Below are positions 26,594 to 34,749 of a stretch of 64,000 nt of DNA, piece after piece. A model generated the notes under the pieces. It ran no database searches, was not told the DNA's origin, and saw nothing but the letters and a program-made list of their open reading frames with translations. The stretch comes from Acidobacteriota bacterium (lineage in GTDB: Bacteria; Acidobacteriota; Terriglobia; Terriglobales; Acidobacteriaceae): NCBI GenBank assembly GCA_031296115.1, contig JARLGI010000033.1, forward strand, positions 1 through 64,000, read 5' to 3'. The stretch's first letter is position 1, and the number at the start of each line of letters is the position of its first letter. Position numbers and translations under genes: made by a program.

Positions 26594-27888
26594 GTTTCAG
26601 GCGTTTACTTCTAATCACCGCAATACTCCCCCTCCTCGCCTCTTTTGCTGCGGCCCAGACCATCACAGGCACCGCGATGAACGGCACTACGGGGAAGCCC
26701 GCAGCAGGCGATGCCATCACGCTGCTGGCGCTCTCGCAAGGCATGCAGGAGCTTTCCAGCACGAAGACCGACGCGCAAGGACGCTTCTCGTTTCCTGCTC
26801 CGGCGGATAAAGGCCCGCACATGGTGCGCGCCACGCACCAGGGCGTGAACTACTTTCCGCAGGGCGGGCCGCTGATGCCGGGCACCACCACCGCAGAGCT
26901 AACGGTCTACGACTCGGCGAAGAAAGTCGACGGCATCAGCCAGACCGTCGAGGTTGACCGCCTGCAGAGCGACGGCAAGCAACTTCAGGGCATCGTGCTT
27001 TACGCTATTGCCAACCAATCGCAGCCGCCGCGCACCGTCGTCGATGATAAGGGCACCTTCCAACTGGTACTGCCCGAAGGCGCTGAGTTGGAATCGGTGC
27101 AGGCCAAGGGGCCTGGGGGCCAGCCCATCGCGGTCGAAGCGGCCGCCACCTCGCCGAAGAACCATTACGCCATCAGCTATCCGCTACGTCCCGGTGAAAC
27201 GCAGTTTCAGATCGCCTATCACATGCCGTACAGCGGCGAAACCAGCTTCTCGCCAAAGCCGTCCACCGATGTGCAACACTTCGTCGTCATGCTGCCAAAG
27301 GGCATGACGTTTGCGGCGAAGAACCCCCAGCAGTTCCAGACCATGCCTGACAAGAGCGGCTCGATCGTGATGGTAGCGACCAATGTTAAGCCCGGTCAGG
27401 ACCTCAGCTTCCGCGTGGGCGGAGCGGGCGTGTTCCAGGAGGAAGGTCAAGCCGCTCAGGGTGGCGGCGACGGTGGTGACGCGATGGGCGGACAGGCGGC
27501 GGTCAATGACAATCGGCCGGGCGGAGGCCTTGGTGCACCTATTGATGCGCCTGATCCCCTTCATGGTTACCGCGCCTACATCCTTGGAGCCTTTGCTCTG
27601 GTGTTGGTCATGGGCGGCTTTTATGTTGTTTCGAAATCCAATGCCACCCGGTACGCCGCGGTCGCGGGCGCTGGTTCGCCGGGCACCGCTGCGGACTTCG
27701 CTGACTCTATAGATCCGGCCGCACCGCCTCGTGACCGCAGCGCTCTATTGCTGGAGGCGATGAAGGATGAGCTGTTTCAGCTCGAGGTCGACCGCCAGCA
27801 GGGCAGGATCGGCCCCGACGAGTACGCCAAAGCCAAAGCCGCCCTGGACGAAACCATGAAGCGCGCTCTGGCGAGGACAAAGGCGTAG
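26590..27888 (+). CDS. secreted/membrane protein with carboxypeptidase-regulatory-like domain, end of ccm operon
   Basis: A 432-aa protein: signal peptide (MSFRRLLLITAILPLLASFAAA), a beta-rich Cna-B/CarboxypepD_reg-like domain (TITGTAMNGTTGKPAAGDAI to about residue 95), and a second beta region. Gly-rich and acidic sequence (GGGDGGDAMGG) and one membrane helix (YILGAFALVLVMGGFYVV, near residue 330) come next. A cytoplasmic tail has a helical segment LLLEAMKDELFQLEVDRQQGRIGPDEYAKAKAALDETM, like the tail of the preceding protein. GTG start overlaps the preceding stop by 4 bases. The shared DELFxLExDxxxGxI..DEYAKAK motif links it to CcmI-type tails. Function is unknown. Confidence 0.75.
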   Translation: MSFRRLLLITAILPLLASFAAAQTITGTAMNGTTGKPAAGDAITLLALSQGMQELSSTKTDAQGRFSFPAPADKGPHMVRATHQGVNYFPQGGPLMPGTTTAELTVYDSAKKVDGISQTVEVDRLQSDGKQLQGIVLYAIANQSQPPRTVVDDKGTFQLVLPEGAELESVQAKGPGGQPIAVEAAATSPKNHYAISYPLRPGETQFQIAYHMPYSGETSFSPKPSTDVQHFVVMLPKGMTFAAKNPQQFQTMPDKSGSIVMVATNVKPGQDLSFRVGGAGVFQEEGQAAQGGGDGGDAMGGQAAVNDNRPGGGLGAPIDAPDPLHGYRAYILGAFALVLVMGGFYVVSKSNATRYAAVAGAGSPGTAADFADSIDPAAPPRDRSALLLEAMKDELFQLEVDRQQGRIGPDEYAKAKAALDETMKRALARTKA

Positions 27889-27928
27889 CGCACGACGCAT
27901 CGCGCTCTTACTGTTTGCTGTTACGTGT

Positions 27929-27976
27929 TGTCATCCTGAGCGGAGTGAGGCGACAGCCGAACGCAGTCGAAGGACC
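27929..27976 (+). repeat. dispersed GTCATCCTGAGCG...GTCGAAGGACC repeat, single arm
   Basis: TTGTCATCCTGAGCGGAGTG to CGCAGTCGAAGGACC is one arm of the REP-like element seen as full palindromes at 54319-54445 and 56521-56644. It lies just after the last gene of the ccm operon, in sequence with no gene. Confidence 0.65.
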
Positions 27977-28021
27977 GCTGTAGCCCCCTCGAGCCCATTG
28001 ATGTGTGGTTTTGGATGTCCC

Positions 28022-28519
28022 CTACGGCTTGAACTTGCCGAAGAACTGCTTCAGTTCCGGGGCGAACCTGGATCAGTCGAATGCCGCCGACGAAACCCAT
28101 CTGCACGTGACCGTTCTGCGAGCCCTGCCCGTCGGACTCTAGCCCTTGGGATACCACAGCACGGGAATCATGCCGCTGCCGTAAGCTCCCAGGAACTGCG
28201 GAACATCGAGCACCTTGTGGCCGTTGTAGTAGGTGAGGAAGGTCATTTCGATGGCATAGCCGGCCCGATGCCAACCGCCGCTGCACTGACAAGGTACGTA
28301 GCGCCCTTCCTTGTGCAGTGCGGCCGATCCCGCTTGATAGATCGAGTTCTGGAGGGCAAGGGTGGCGTACATGGTTCCCGCACGCTTGCCGTAACCGCCC
28401 CAGTTTCTTCCCCATTCTTTGGGACTGTTGCTGGCTTGCCCGCCCAAGGCGGCGCCGAATGACGCGTAATAGATAGGCCCCGAAGTAAAAGTATCGTGAA
28501 TGTAACTGTCCCAGCGCTC
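28022..28519 (-). pseudogene. conserved acidobacterial membrane-associated protein, frameshifted
   Basis: On the minus strand, coding sequence reads ERWDSYIHDTFTSGPIYYAS, NSPKEWGRNWGGYGKRAG, RYVPCQCSGGWHRAGYAIEM and VPQFLGAYGSGMIPVLWYPKG, then meets TAG (28139-28141). The continuation (GSQNGHVQMGFVGGIRLIQ) is in a second frame and the last residues (FAPELKQFFGKFKP) in a third, ending at 28022. I recognise the PPEWGQG..GY.KR and FLGAYGSG patterns as a widespread uncharacterised family of Acidobacteriota. There is no start of its own. In frame it follows the preceding redoxin-like gene across a TAG at 28520. Confidence 0.6.
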
Positions 28520-29142
28520 CTAGCCCGTCAGAGGAGGAGGGATGACCCGCGCCTGGCCGCTGGCGACGGTGGTGTCTTGGGGCGGCGTGTTGTTCTCGTT
28601 AATGGCGGATAGGGAGTCCTTGTTGTCTTGGGCTGCCAACGTCGACATGGAGGCGCCAAGCCACAAGACCTTGCCCGAGCGGTCCACCAGAAGCGCATAA
28701 ACCGTTTTCTCGGTCGGCAACTGCAATGCCTGCTCGAACGGCTTCTTATCAATGTACAGCGTGATGGTGCGGGCACGGGCATTAGGGTCGGGGATGCCGC
28801 GGCGCATGCCGCTGTCGATGAACCAGCGGGTAAGCGGGTTCATCTTCTCGATGGTCGGCAGCTCGTAGTAACGCAGGCCGGGGTCCTCCCCTCGAAGCGC
28901 TTCATTTCCTTCAGCCAGGTATCGATCTGCTGTTGCTGCTCACGCTGGAAGGCAATCAACAGGAGATTGCGCTCCCCTTCAAAATCGGCCGGCAGCGCGA
29001 AGCTGCACCCTTCCAAGTTCGAGGCCTTCAACTCGGGAAAGTGAGCAAAGACAGGGTTAGCAACCTCAGGGGAGCTGGTTTCCCCGCCGAACATCAGCGC
29101 GGCGGGAAACACCATCGTGAGCAACAGAATTACCAACCTCAT
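28520..29142 (-). pseudogene. thioredoxin-fold (redoxin-like) secreted protein, frameshifted
   Basis: ATG 29142 with GAGGTAACG upstream starts a signal peptide (MRLVILLLTMVFPAALMFGG). The domain FPELKASNLEGCSFALPADF and ERNLLLIAFQREQQQQIDTW follows. One indel near 28884-28893, in a C/G-rich run, moves the rest (DPGLRYYELPTIEKMNPLTRW, IDSGMRRGIPDP, LLVDRSGKVLWLGA) to another frame. The pattern looks like an uncharacterised peroxiredoxin-like family. Its last part (ENNTPPQDTTVASGQARVIPPPLTG) looks like the N-terminal region of the downstream family, so a deletion has probably fused two genes. Confidence 0.6.
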
Positions 29143-29467
29143 CGTTACCTCGGCAATAAGCCGGCCGGACACCCCATGTTTGCTTGCCTCCGGCCGGCCG
29201 GGAGTAAGTAATAATTAACGATTTAGATTGGAAGGTGGATGTCATCGATGCGGGGAAGCAGCGTCTTGGCTAAAACGGACTTGAATGAATTGACAATATA
29301 CGGCTGAAAATTTGCAGGGCACGCAAAGCCGCAAAACTAAAACCTATCCGGAATCGCCAACTCGATGATACCCGATGACATCTGTGCACGCGGGGGGCGC
29401 CGTATTCTGTTCAGCCTGCTTGCGGCGTACAATCGCACGGGCAAATATTTCGGAACCGAGGTCTATC

Positions 29468-29899
29468 ATGCCGCTTCTGCACAAGGGGGTTGCGCTTGCC
29501 GCTGGCAGGCTGCCCAAGGTGGTCAAACCCCGGGCACACGCTCTCCTGGACTATGCCGTCATTGGCTCATGCCTGCTGGGCGGAGCGCTGTTCTGGAGGC
29601 GCAATAAAAGGGCTGCGCTTGGTTCCCTGATCTGCGCTGGGGCGAATGCGTTGAACGTGATGCTGACCGACTATCCCGGCGGCAAGTATCCGGTCATCCC
29701 ATACAAAATGCACGGCCGGATCGATGCCGGGTTGGCGGGCCTGACTGCGGCAATGCCACGCGTTATGGATTTCGCCGGGGAGCCTGAGGCAAGGTTCTTC
29801 GGCGCGCAAGCTCTGGCGGAGACCGCGATCACGGGCATGACCAACTTCGACTACTACGAGGAGGTGGAATCGCGCGGACTGCCCGACGACGAAGGCTGA
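29468..29899 (+). CDS. small membrane protein with LTDYPGG...HGRID motif
   Basis: A 143-aa protein from ATG 29468. It has two weakly hydrophobic helices (LLDYAVIGSCLLGGALFW and a segment around GLTAAM) and the motif VMLTDYPGGKYPVIPYKMHGRIDAGL. This resembles SPW-type small membrane proteins. It ends with an acidic tail (NFDYYEEVESRGLPDDEG). I do not know its function. The longer frame from 29375 has no support. It is a single gene between the decayed 28-29 kb patch and the ECF operon. Confidence 0.65.
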   Translation: MPLLHKGVALAAGRLPKVVKPRAHALLDYAVIGSCLLGGALFWRRNKRAALGSLICAGANALNVMLTDYPGGKYPVIPYKMHGRIDAGLAGLTAAMPRVMDFAGEPEARFFGAQALAETAITGMTNFDYYEEVESRGLPDDEG

Positions 29900-30080
29900 C
29901 TTTGATTTAGCTTCTAGATCCGTACATTCCCAAAACGGTACACCAACTTGATTTCTTAGGCGATAACACCGACTATAGCCCGTATCCTCCTGCTACAATT
30001 CAGGCGAAAACGCCGCCGAGCCGTGGCGGTCGTTTGCAATCATGGTTTTGCAGGCCGGGCCGGGCCCCGGTGACTCCATC

Positions 30081-30107
30081 GAACTCCGGGCCTTTTCTCT
30101 CGTATAA
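30081..30107 (+). promoter_or_regulatory. candidate ECF-type promoter of the envelope operon
   Basis: GAAC (30081-30084) is separated by 16 bases from CGTATAA (30101-30107), 56 bases before the sigma-factor start. This fits the AAC...CGT layout of many ECF-dependent promoters and would make the operon autoregulated. The -10 could also serve a housekeeping sigma (TATAAA). It is a guess from sequence only. Confidence 0.35.
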
Positions 30108-30162
30108 AGCCTCTAGCAGTGAGAAGGATTTGGGCCAGGAGTCACGCCCTTGGGAGCACTGA

Positions 30163-30762
30163 TTGGACGATACTCAGGCTGTCAATGCCCTTGTCCGCCG
30201 CTGTGTGGCTGGCGACGCTGCGGCTTGGCAGGAGATTGTCCAGCAGTACAATCGCCGGATTTACAACATCTGCTACCGGTTTTCCGGATCCCCCGACGAC
30301 GCAGCTGACCTGACCCAGGAAGTGTTCATCAAGATGTACCGGACCCTGAGCACCTACGACACGTCCCGGGCCTCGTTTATGACGTGGGTCACTACAGTAA
30401 CCAGAAACCAGCTGGTCGACCATTTCCGGAAAGGGAAGTACGACCGGGTCACTGACTCCCTCGATGCGACGCCCGGTAAGCAGGAAGAGGGCCTGACTCT
30501 GGCCGAGAAGCTCGAAGACCCATCCGCCGGACCAGAGGCAAGGGTGCAAAGCCAACAGGCCCAGAAGATGGTCCATGAAGGGTTGAAAAAGCTCTCTCCA
30601 GAGCTCCGGGAGGCCGTCATTTTGCGGGATTTGCAGGACATGGACTACAAGGACATTGCCATAGTGCTCAAAGTGCCCGAGGGAACCGTGAAAAGTCGCA
30701 TAAATCGGGGACGAACGGAACTTGCGCGGCTCCTGCAACGTAACTACAGGCAGGTAAGCTAA
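30163..30762 (+). CDS. ECF RNA polymerase sigma factor (RpoE-like)
   Basis: A 199-aa group 4 sigma factor. Region 2: NRRIYNICYRFSGSPDDAADL, TQEVFIKMYRTL and FMTWVTTVTRNQLVDHFRKGK (about residues 28-92). Region 4: LSPELREAVILRDLQDMDYKDIA and PEGTVKSRINRGRTELARLL (about residues 145-190). The start is TTG 30163, the only option that leaves region 2 intact. Its stop overlaps the anti-sigma start (TAATG). It heads a six-gene unit ending at 34685. Confidence 0.92.
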   Translation: MDDTQAVNALVRRCVAGDAAAWQEIVQQYNRRIYNICYRFSGSPDDAADLTQEVFIKMYRTLSTYDTSRASFMTWVTTVTRNQLVDHFRKGKYDRVTDSLDATPGKQEEGLTLAEKLEDPSAGPEARVQSQQAQKMVHEGLKKLSPELREAVILRDLQDMDYKDIAIVLKVPEGTVKSRINRGRTELARLLQRNYRQVS

Positions 30763-31529
30763 TGGCAGAGCAGAACCAATCCGCAATGCAGCACGTCGAG
30801 TTCGAGGCCCTGGTGGCCGAAGCGCTGGACGGCAGCCTGCACGGCTCGACCCTGGCGGCCTTCGAGGTCCACCAGGCGTCTTGTCCGGCCTGCCGTTTGC
30901 TTCTGGACGAAGCCCGTGCCGGCATGCATTGGCTCAAGGGATTGGACGAGGCCGAGCCGCCGCGCAACCTGGTGCACAACATTCTGGCCCAGACCATCGG
31001 GGCCCTCCCCTCGGAGAACCAGGTGGTGCCGGTGCGGGGCGAAGGATGGCTGGAGCGGCTGAAGGGCCGGTTGTCGCCCATCTTTGCTCCGGTCGTGACG
31101 CCGCGATTCGCCATGTCATTCGGCATGGCCTTCTTCTCCATCACCATGCTGCTCTCGATCGCCGGCTTCCATGCCAGCGACTTGCGGCACGTGGACCTGA
31201 GCTCGAAGGGCGTGGTGAAGGCTTACTATTCCACCCAGGCGCGCGTGGTGCGCTACTACGAGAACATCCGCCTGGTGTATGAGATTGAATCGCGGGTTCG
31301 GGACTTGCGCCGCGTGGCGACCCCAGCCGAGAAGCAGGAAACGCCCGCTCCCAAGGCCCAGCCCAAGAGCGACAACAACCAGGACAACGAACGTCGAAAT
31401 CAGAACTACAACCGCGGCGAAGGCAGCCAGCCCGTGCTGGCCGCCTCTCCCGCAGGGAAAGACCAGGTGAAGTCTGAAGTGAGGTATGAAGGGATCTATC
31501 AGGCCCGGCTGAACAGGAGAATCGCATGA
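30762..31529 (+). CDS. membrane anti-sigma factor with zinc-finger domain
   Basis: A 255-aa partner of the sigma factor at 30163. The N-terminal zinc-finger-like region (HVEFEALVAEALDG, then FEVHQASCPACRLLLDEA) has His-x3-Cys-x2-Cys spacing. One membrane helix (FAMSFGMAFFSITMLLSIAGF, near residue 115) follows. A helical extracytoplasmic part (AYYSTQARVVRYYENIRLVYEIESRVRDL) precedes a low-complexity Pro/Gln/Asn/Arg-rich tail. It overlaps the sigma gene by one base, so production is coupled. The downstream gene starts 4 bases inside its end (ATGA). Confidence 0.87.
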   Translation: MAEQNQSAMQHVEFEALVAEALDGSLHGSTLAAFEVHQASCPACRLLLDEARAGMHWLKGLDEAEPPRNLVHNILAQTIGALPSENQVVPVRGEGWLERLKGRLSPIFAPVVTPRFAMSFGMAFFSITMLLSIAGFHASDLRHVDLSSKGVVKAYYSTQARVVRYYENIRLVYEIESRVRDLRRVATPAEKQETPAPKAQPKSDNNQDNERRNQNYNRGEGSQPVLAASPAGKDQVKSEVRYEGIYQARLNRRIA

Positions 31530-32266
31530 ACTGCGCCAATCATGTCGATGTTCCCGCAACCGCATACTGCCGTACCTGTGGCAAGCCACTGTGCAGCAGC
31601 TGCGCGCGAGACATCCGTGGCGTTATCTACTGCGAGGAGTGTCTGGCCTCGCACTTAAGCGGCACCATGCCGCCACCCGGTACTGCCGTGCCTCCGGGTG
31701 TTCCACCGTCCGTCGGCGGCACCAATCCGAAACTGGCCGCGATCCTGGGCTTTATTCCCGGTGTCGGCGCTATGTACAACGGCGAGTACGCCAAGGGCTT
31801 CATTCACGTGGTTGTCTTCGCCACCCTCATTTGGATGAGCGACAACGTGAGCGGCCTGTTTGGCCTGGCCATCGCGGCCTTTGTCGTCTATATGCCGATC
31901 GAGGCCTATCAGACCGCCAAGGCGCGACAGATGGGTCTGCCGGCCCCCGATCCCTTCGGACTCAACAACCTCTTTTCCGGCCCGAGCTCGAGGGGCACTC
32001 CTGTTCAGGCGGCACCTGGTGTGGTTGCGGGAGTCGTTCCGGCCGCTACGGGCGCTCCCACGGGAGTTCCCGGGGCACAGCCTGCGGAGGAGGACTATTG
32101 TCCACCGTCTCGCGTGCCGGTTGGTGCGTTTATCCTGATCGGACTGGGTGTGCTGTTTCTGCTTGACGAAATCGGTGTGTTGCACTTCCACAGCCTCTGG
32201 CGCTTCTGGCCGCTGGTGCTGATCGCTATCGGAATTCGCGTGCTGATCCGCAGAAGGGGCTGGTAA
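31526..32266 (+). CDS. B-box zinc-finger membrane protein with LiaI-like domain
   Basis: A 246-aa protein with an N-terminal B-box-type zinc finger (CANHVDVPATAYCRTCGKPLC, CSSCARDIRGVIYCEEC, residues 2-38). A Pro/Gly linker and a TM2-like pair of helices (KLAAILGFIPGVGAMYNGEYAKGF, FGLAIAAFVVYMPIEAY) follow. A second linker leads to a C-terminal two-helix DUF5668/LiaI-LiaF-type unit (GAFILIGLGVLFLLDEIGVL, FWPLVLIAIGIRVLI). The zinc finger is cytoplasmic by topology. In this operon it may relay an envelope signal or organise the membrane, by analogy with Lia/Psp systems. Confidence 0.8.
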   Translation: MNCANHVDVPATAYCRTCGKPLCSSCARDIRGVIYCEECLASHLSGTMPPPGTAVPPGVPPSVGGTNPKLAAILGFIPGVGAMYNGEYAKGFIHVVVFATLIWMSDNVSGLFGLAIAAFVVYMPIEAYQTAKARQMGLPAPDPFGLNNLFSGPSSRGTPVQAAPGVVAGVVPAATGAPTGVPGAQPAEEDYCPPSRVPVGAFILIGLGVLFLLDEIGVLHFHSLWRFWPLVLIAIGIRVLIRRRGW

Positions 32267-32276
32267 GGAGGTCATC

Positions 32277-32699
32277 ATGAGATACCGTTACAATCCCGCT
32301 TGTCCTTGCAGCCGCTGCCGCGTTCACGGGTACATGGGACCCGCTGTCCTGATCACGCTTGGCGTCCTGTTCCTCCTCGACCAGATTACCCATGTCCACT
32401 GGCTCGACTTCGGCAGCACTTGGCCGGCGCTGTTGATCGTGATCGGTCTGGTGATGTTCCTGCAGCACAGCGCACCGGCCTCGGGGCACATTCCCCGCGA
32501 GTACACCGCCATGCAGCAGGGAGCGCCGGGGTATCCTCCCCAGCCTGGGGCGCCAGTGTATCCGCCACCGCCGGGTGCGCCTACTTATCCGGTGCAGCCT
32601 CCTCCCGTTGTGACGCCCCCTCCCGCTCCTACGGCTGGGTCGATCACGGAGGGTACGACTTGGAACAATCCCAACAACCCGGAGGTGCGCAATGGCTAG
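32277..32699 (+). CDS. small LiaI/LiaF-type membrane protein with proline-rich tail
   Basis: A 140-aa protein. The N-terminus is Cys-rich (NPACPCSRCRVHGY, three Cys within about 7 residues, possibly metal binding). It is followed by a two-helix LiaI-LiaF-like unit (GPAVLITLGVLFLLDQITHV, WPALLIVIGLVMFL) and a long Pro/Gly/Tyr-rich tail from residue 70. It lies 10 bases after the B-box gene with AAGGAGG upstream, and its stop overlaps the next start by 8 bases. Same domain family as the genes on both sides. Function is unknown. Confidence 0.75.
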   Translation: MRYRYNPACPCSRCRVHGYMGPAVLITLGVLFLLDQITHVHWLDFGSTWPALLIVIGLVMFLQHSAPASGHIPREYTAMQQGAPGYPPQPGAPVYPPPPGAPTYPVQPPPVVTPPPAPTAGSITEGTTWNNPNNPEVRNG

Positions 32700-34107
32700 C
32701 CCTTGCAACATTTACTCACAGCCGCCATCTCCACCGCCGTTACCGCCGCCGCAGCCGTATCGTTACCGCCGCTCCATCGCCGGGCCGCTGGTGCTTATCG
32801 TCATCGGCTTGGTGTTCCTGCTGCGGAACATGGGACTGCGAATCCCTCTCTGGCACTGGTTTGGCCACTGGTGGCCGCTACTGCTGATCCTGTTTGGCGT
32901 AATCCGCCTAATCGAGCACTCCATGGGCCAGCGCCAGGGCTATCGCACTGGCGGACTGGGAGCGGGCACCGTTCTGCTCCTGATTGTGATTGTCGCCGTC
33001 GGCGTATCGGCGCATTACAGCTCCGACGTTGATTGGGGCGGAATGCGCGACCAGATCCAGATGGACGATGACCTGGGCGGTATCTTCGGCACTGCGTACA
33101 CGTTCGACGATACCTTGCAACAGTCGTTCCCCGCGAAGGGCAACCTGCGCGTGGTATGCGACCACGGCAGCCTGAACATTACGCCGTCCGACGACAATAC
33201 CATCCGTGTAGTGGTGCACAAGAAGCTCTACGCCAAGAGCCAGGATGAGGCCAACAAGTACAACGAAGGCAGCAAGCCGCAAATCACGGTGAGCGGTAGC
33301 TCAGTCCTGCTGAATGCCAACACCAACGGGGCAGGCGACCATTCGGTGGAAGCTGACATGGAAATTTTCGTTCCGCGCGACGCTGCGCTGGACACTGCCA
33401 GCAAGCGCGGCGATGTGACCATCAACGACCGCAAGGCCGACGTGAAGGTCACGCTGCAACGTGGCGACGTGTCGCTCGACTATGTGACCGGTTCGGCAAA
33501 GATCAGCTTGGAGAAGGGCTCGATCCGTGCGTCCAAGACTACTGGCGATCTTGACGTCGAAGGGCGCATCGACAACGTGACCATCGACGAAGTGACCGGG
33601 GCAGTCCGCCTCAACGGCGACTTCTTTGAGGACATGCGTCTCAGTAAGGTTACTGGGACAGTGAGCTTTAAGTCGTCGCGCTCCGACATGCAGATCGCTT
33701 CTGTTCCTGGCGACCTTGAGATTTCGGGCGACGCGGTTCGCGGTACGCAACTCACCGGGCCCAGCCGCGTCACCACACGCTCCAAAGACATTCACCTGGA
33801 AGACGTTACTGGCGACCTGCAGGTGGACAACAGCAACGGAGATGTGGAAGTTACCGCTGCCAGCAAGCTGCCGGTGGGCAAGATGTCCATCAGCAGCAAG
33901 CACGGCGACATCACTCTCACGCTGCCGTCCAATGCCGGATTCCAGCTTGACGCGACCACGCGCAAGGGCAGTATCACTTCGGATTTCGGCACGTTGAAGA
34001 TCGATCAAACTAACGACTCGTCACGCGCCGTCGGTACGGTAGGCAACGGAGCCAGCAAGCTGCAGGTCAGCGCCGACACCGGCGACATCCGGATATCGAA
34101 GGGATAA
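32692..34107 (+). CDS. DUF4097 beta-helix protein with LiaF-like membrane domain
   Basis: A 471-aa protein. A Pro-rich N-terminus (PPSPPPLPPPQPY) leads to LiaF-like helices (GPLVLIVIGLVFLLRNMGL, WWPLLLILFGVIRLIE, VLLLIVIVAVGVSAHY, to about residue 110). An extracytoplasmic DUF4097 repeat domain follows: LRVVCDHGSLNITPSDDNTI, then many short strands such as KRGDVTINDRKADVKV, TTGDLDVEGRIDNVTI, KHGDITLTLPSNAGF and DTGDIRISKG. DUF4097 and LiaF_C-type domains are linked to cell-wall stress signalling in other bacteria. It is the largest member of the sigma-controlled operon and the best candidate for the surface sensor or effector. Confidence 0.85.
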   Translation: MASPCNIYSQPPSPPPLPPPQPYRYRRSIAGPLVLIVIGLVFLLRNMGLRIPLWHWFGHWWPLLLILFGVIRLIEHSMGQRQGYRTGGLGAGTVLLLIVIVAVGVSAHYSSDVDWGGMRDQIQMDDDLGGIFGTAYTFDDTLQQSFPAKGNLRVVCDHGSLNITPSDDNTIRVVVHKKLYAKSQDEANKYNEGSKPQITVSGSSVLLNANTNGAGDHSVEADMEIFVPRDAALDTASKRGDVTINDRKADVKVTLQRGDVSLDYVTGSAKISLEKGSIRASKTTGDLDVEGRIDNVTIDEVTGAVRLNGDFFEDMRLSKVTGTVSFKSSRSDMQIASVPGDLEISGDAVRGTQLTGPSRVTTRSKDIHLEDVTGDLQVDNSNGDVEVTAASKLPVGKMSISSKHGDITLTLPSNAGFQLDATTRKGSITSDFGTLKIDQTNDSSRAVGTVGNGASKLQVSADTGDIRISKG

Positions 34108-34181
34108 AGTCGGTCGGTCCAGTGTAAGCCGATTACCGAAGAAGCGCGCGGTGATATCAGGGGCAACGCGAAGGAAAACGT

Positions 34182-34685
34182 ATGTTCTGCGATCGATGTG
34201 GTGCCACTGTACAGCCCGACCAGCGCTTTTGCGGCCGATGCGGTAAGGAATTCTCTGGCGCCGTCGCCATCGTTCCGTTGCCCAACCGCGTGCAGGAACA
34301 CATTCGGCTGCTGGGCATTCTATGGCTGGCTCTTTCGGCACTCAATGCAGTTGCCGGTGTCGTGATGTTTATCATTGGCAACACCGTGTTCACGCATCTA
34401 CCCGAGATGGGAGCCCCGCCGGGGATGCCTGCCGGCTTACTAAGGTCACTCTTTACGATAATCGGCATCATGATCTTAACCAAGGCAGCTTTAGGGTTTT
34501 TTGCCGGCTGGGGACTGCTGCGACGCGAACCGTGGGCGCGCATGCTGACCATCGTGCTCTCGTTCCTGGCATTGTTCAACATTCCGTTCGGAACGGCGCT
34601 CGGGATTTATAGCATGTGGGTTTTGCTGCCCGCCCGGGCAGAGCGCGAATACGAGCAAGCGATGAGTGCCGCGAGTGGGATCTGA
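34182..34685 (+). CDS. zinc-ribbon membrane protein
   Basis: A 167-aa protein: N-terminal zinc ribbon (MFCDRCGATVQPDQRFCGRCGKEF, two CxxC pairs), then four predicted helices (LLGILWLALSALNAVAGVVMFI, LFTIIGIMILTKAALGFFAGW, RMLTIVLSFLALFNIPFG, GIYSMWVLLPA). It follows the DUF4097 gene by 74 bases, on the same strand, with AAGGAAAA before the ATG. It could be the last gene of the envelope operon or have its own promoter. Function is unknown. The ribbon-plus-membrane design repeats the theme of the B-box protein at the operon start. Confidence 0.75.
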   Translation: MFCDRCGATVQPDQRFCGRCGKEFSGAVAIVPLPNRVQEHIRLLGILWLALSALNAVAGVVMFIIGNTVFTHLPEMGAPPGMPAGLLRSLFTIIGIMILTKAALGFFAGWGLLRREPWARMLTIVLSFLALFNIPFGTALGIYSMWVLLPARAEREYEQAMSAASGI

Positions 34686-34749
34686 CACCGACGAAGCAAA
34701 GCCAGTCACCCCTTCCCAGCGTAATCATGCAAACTGCCCCGGCGGGTAT

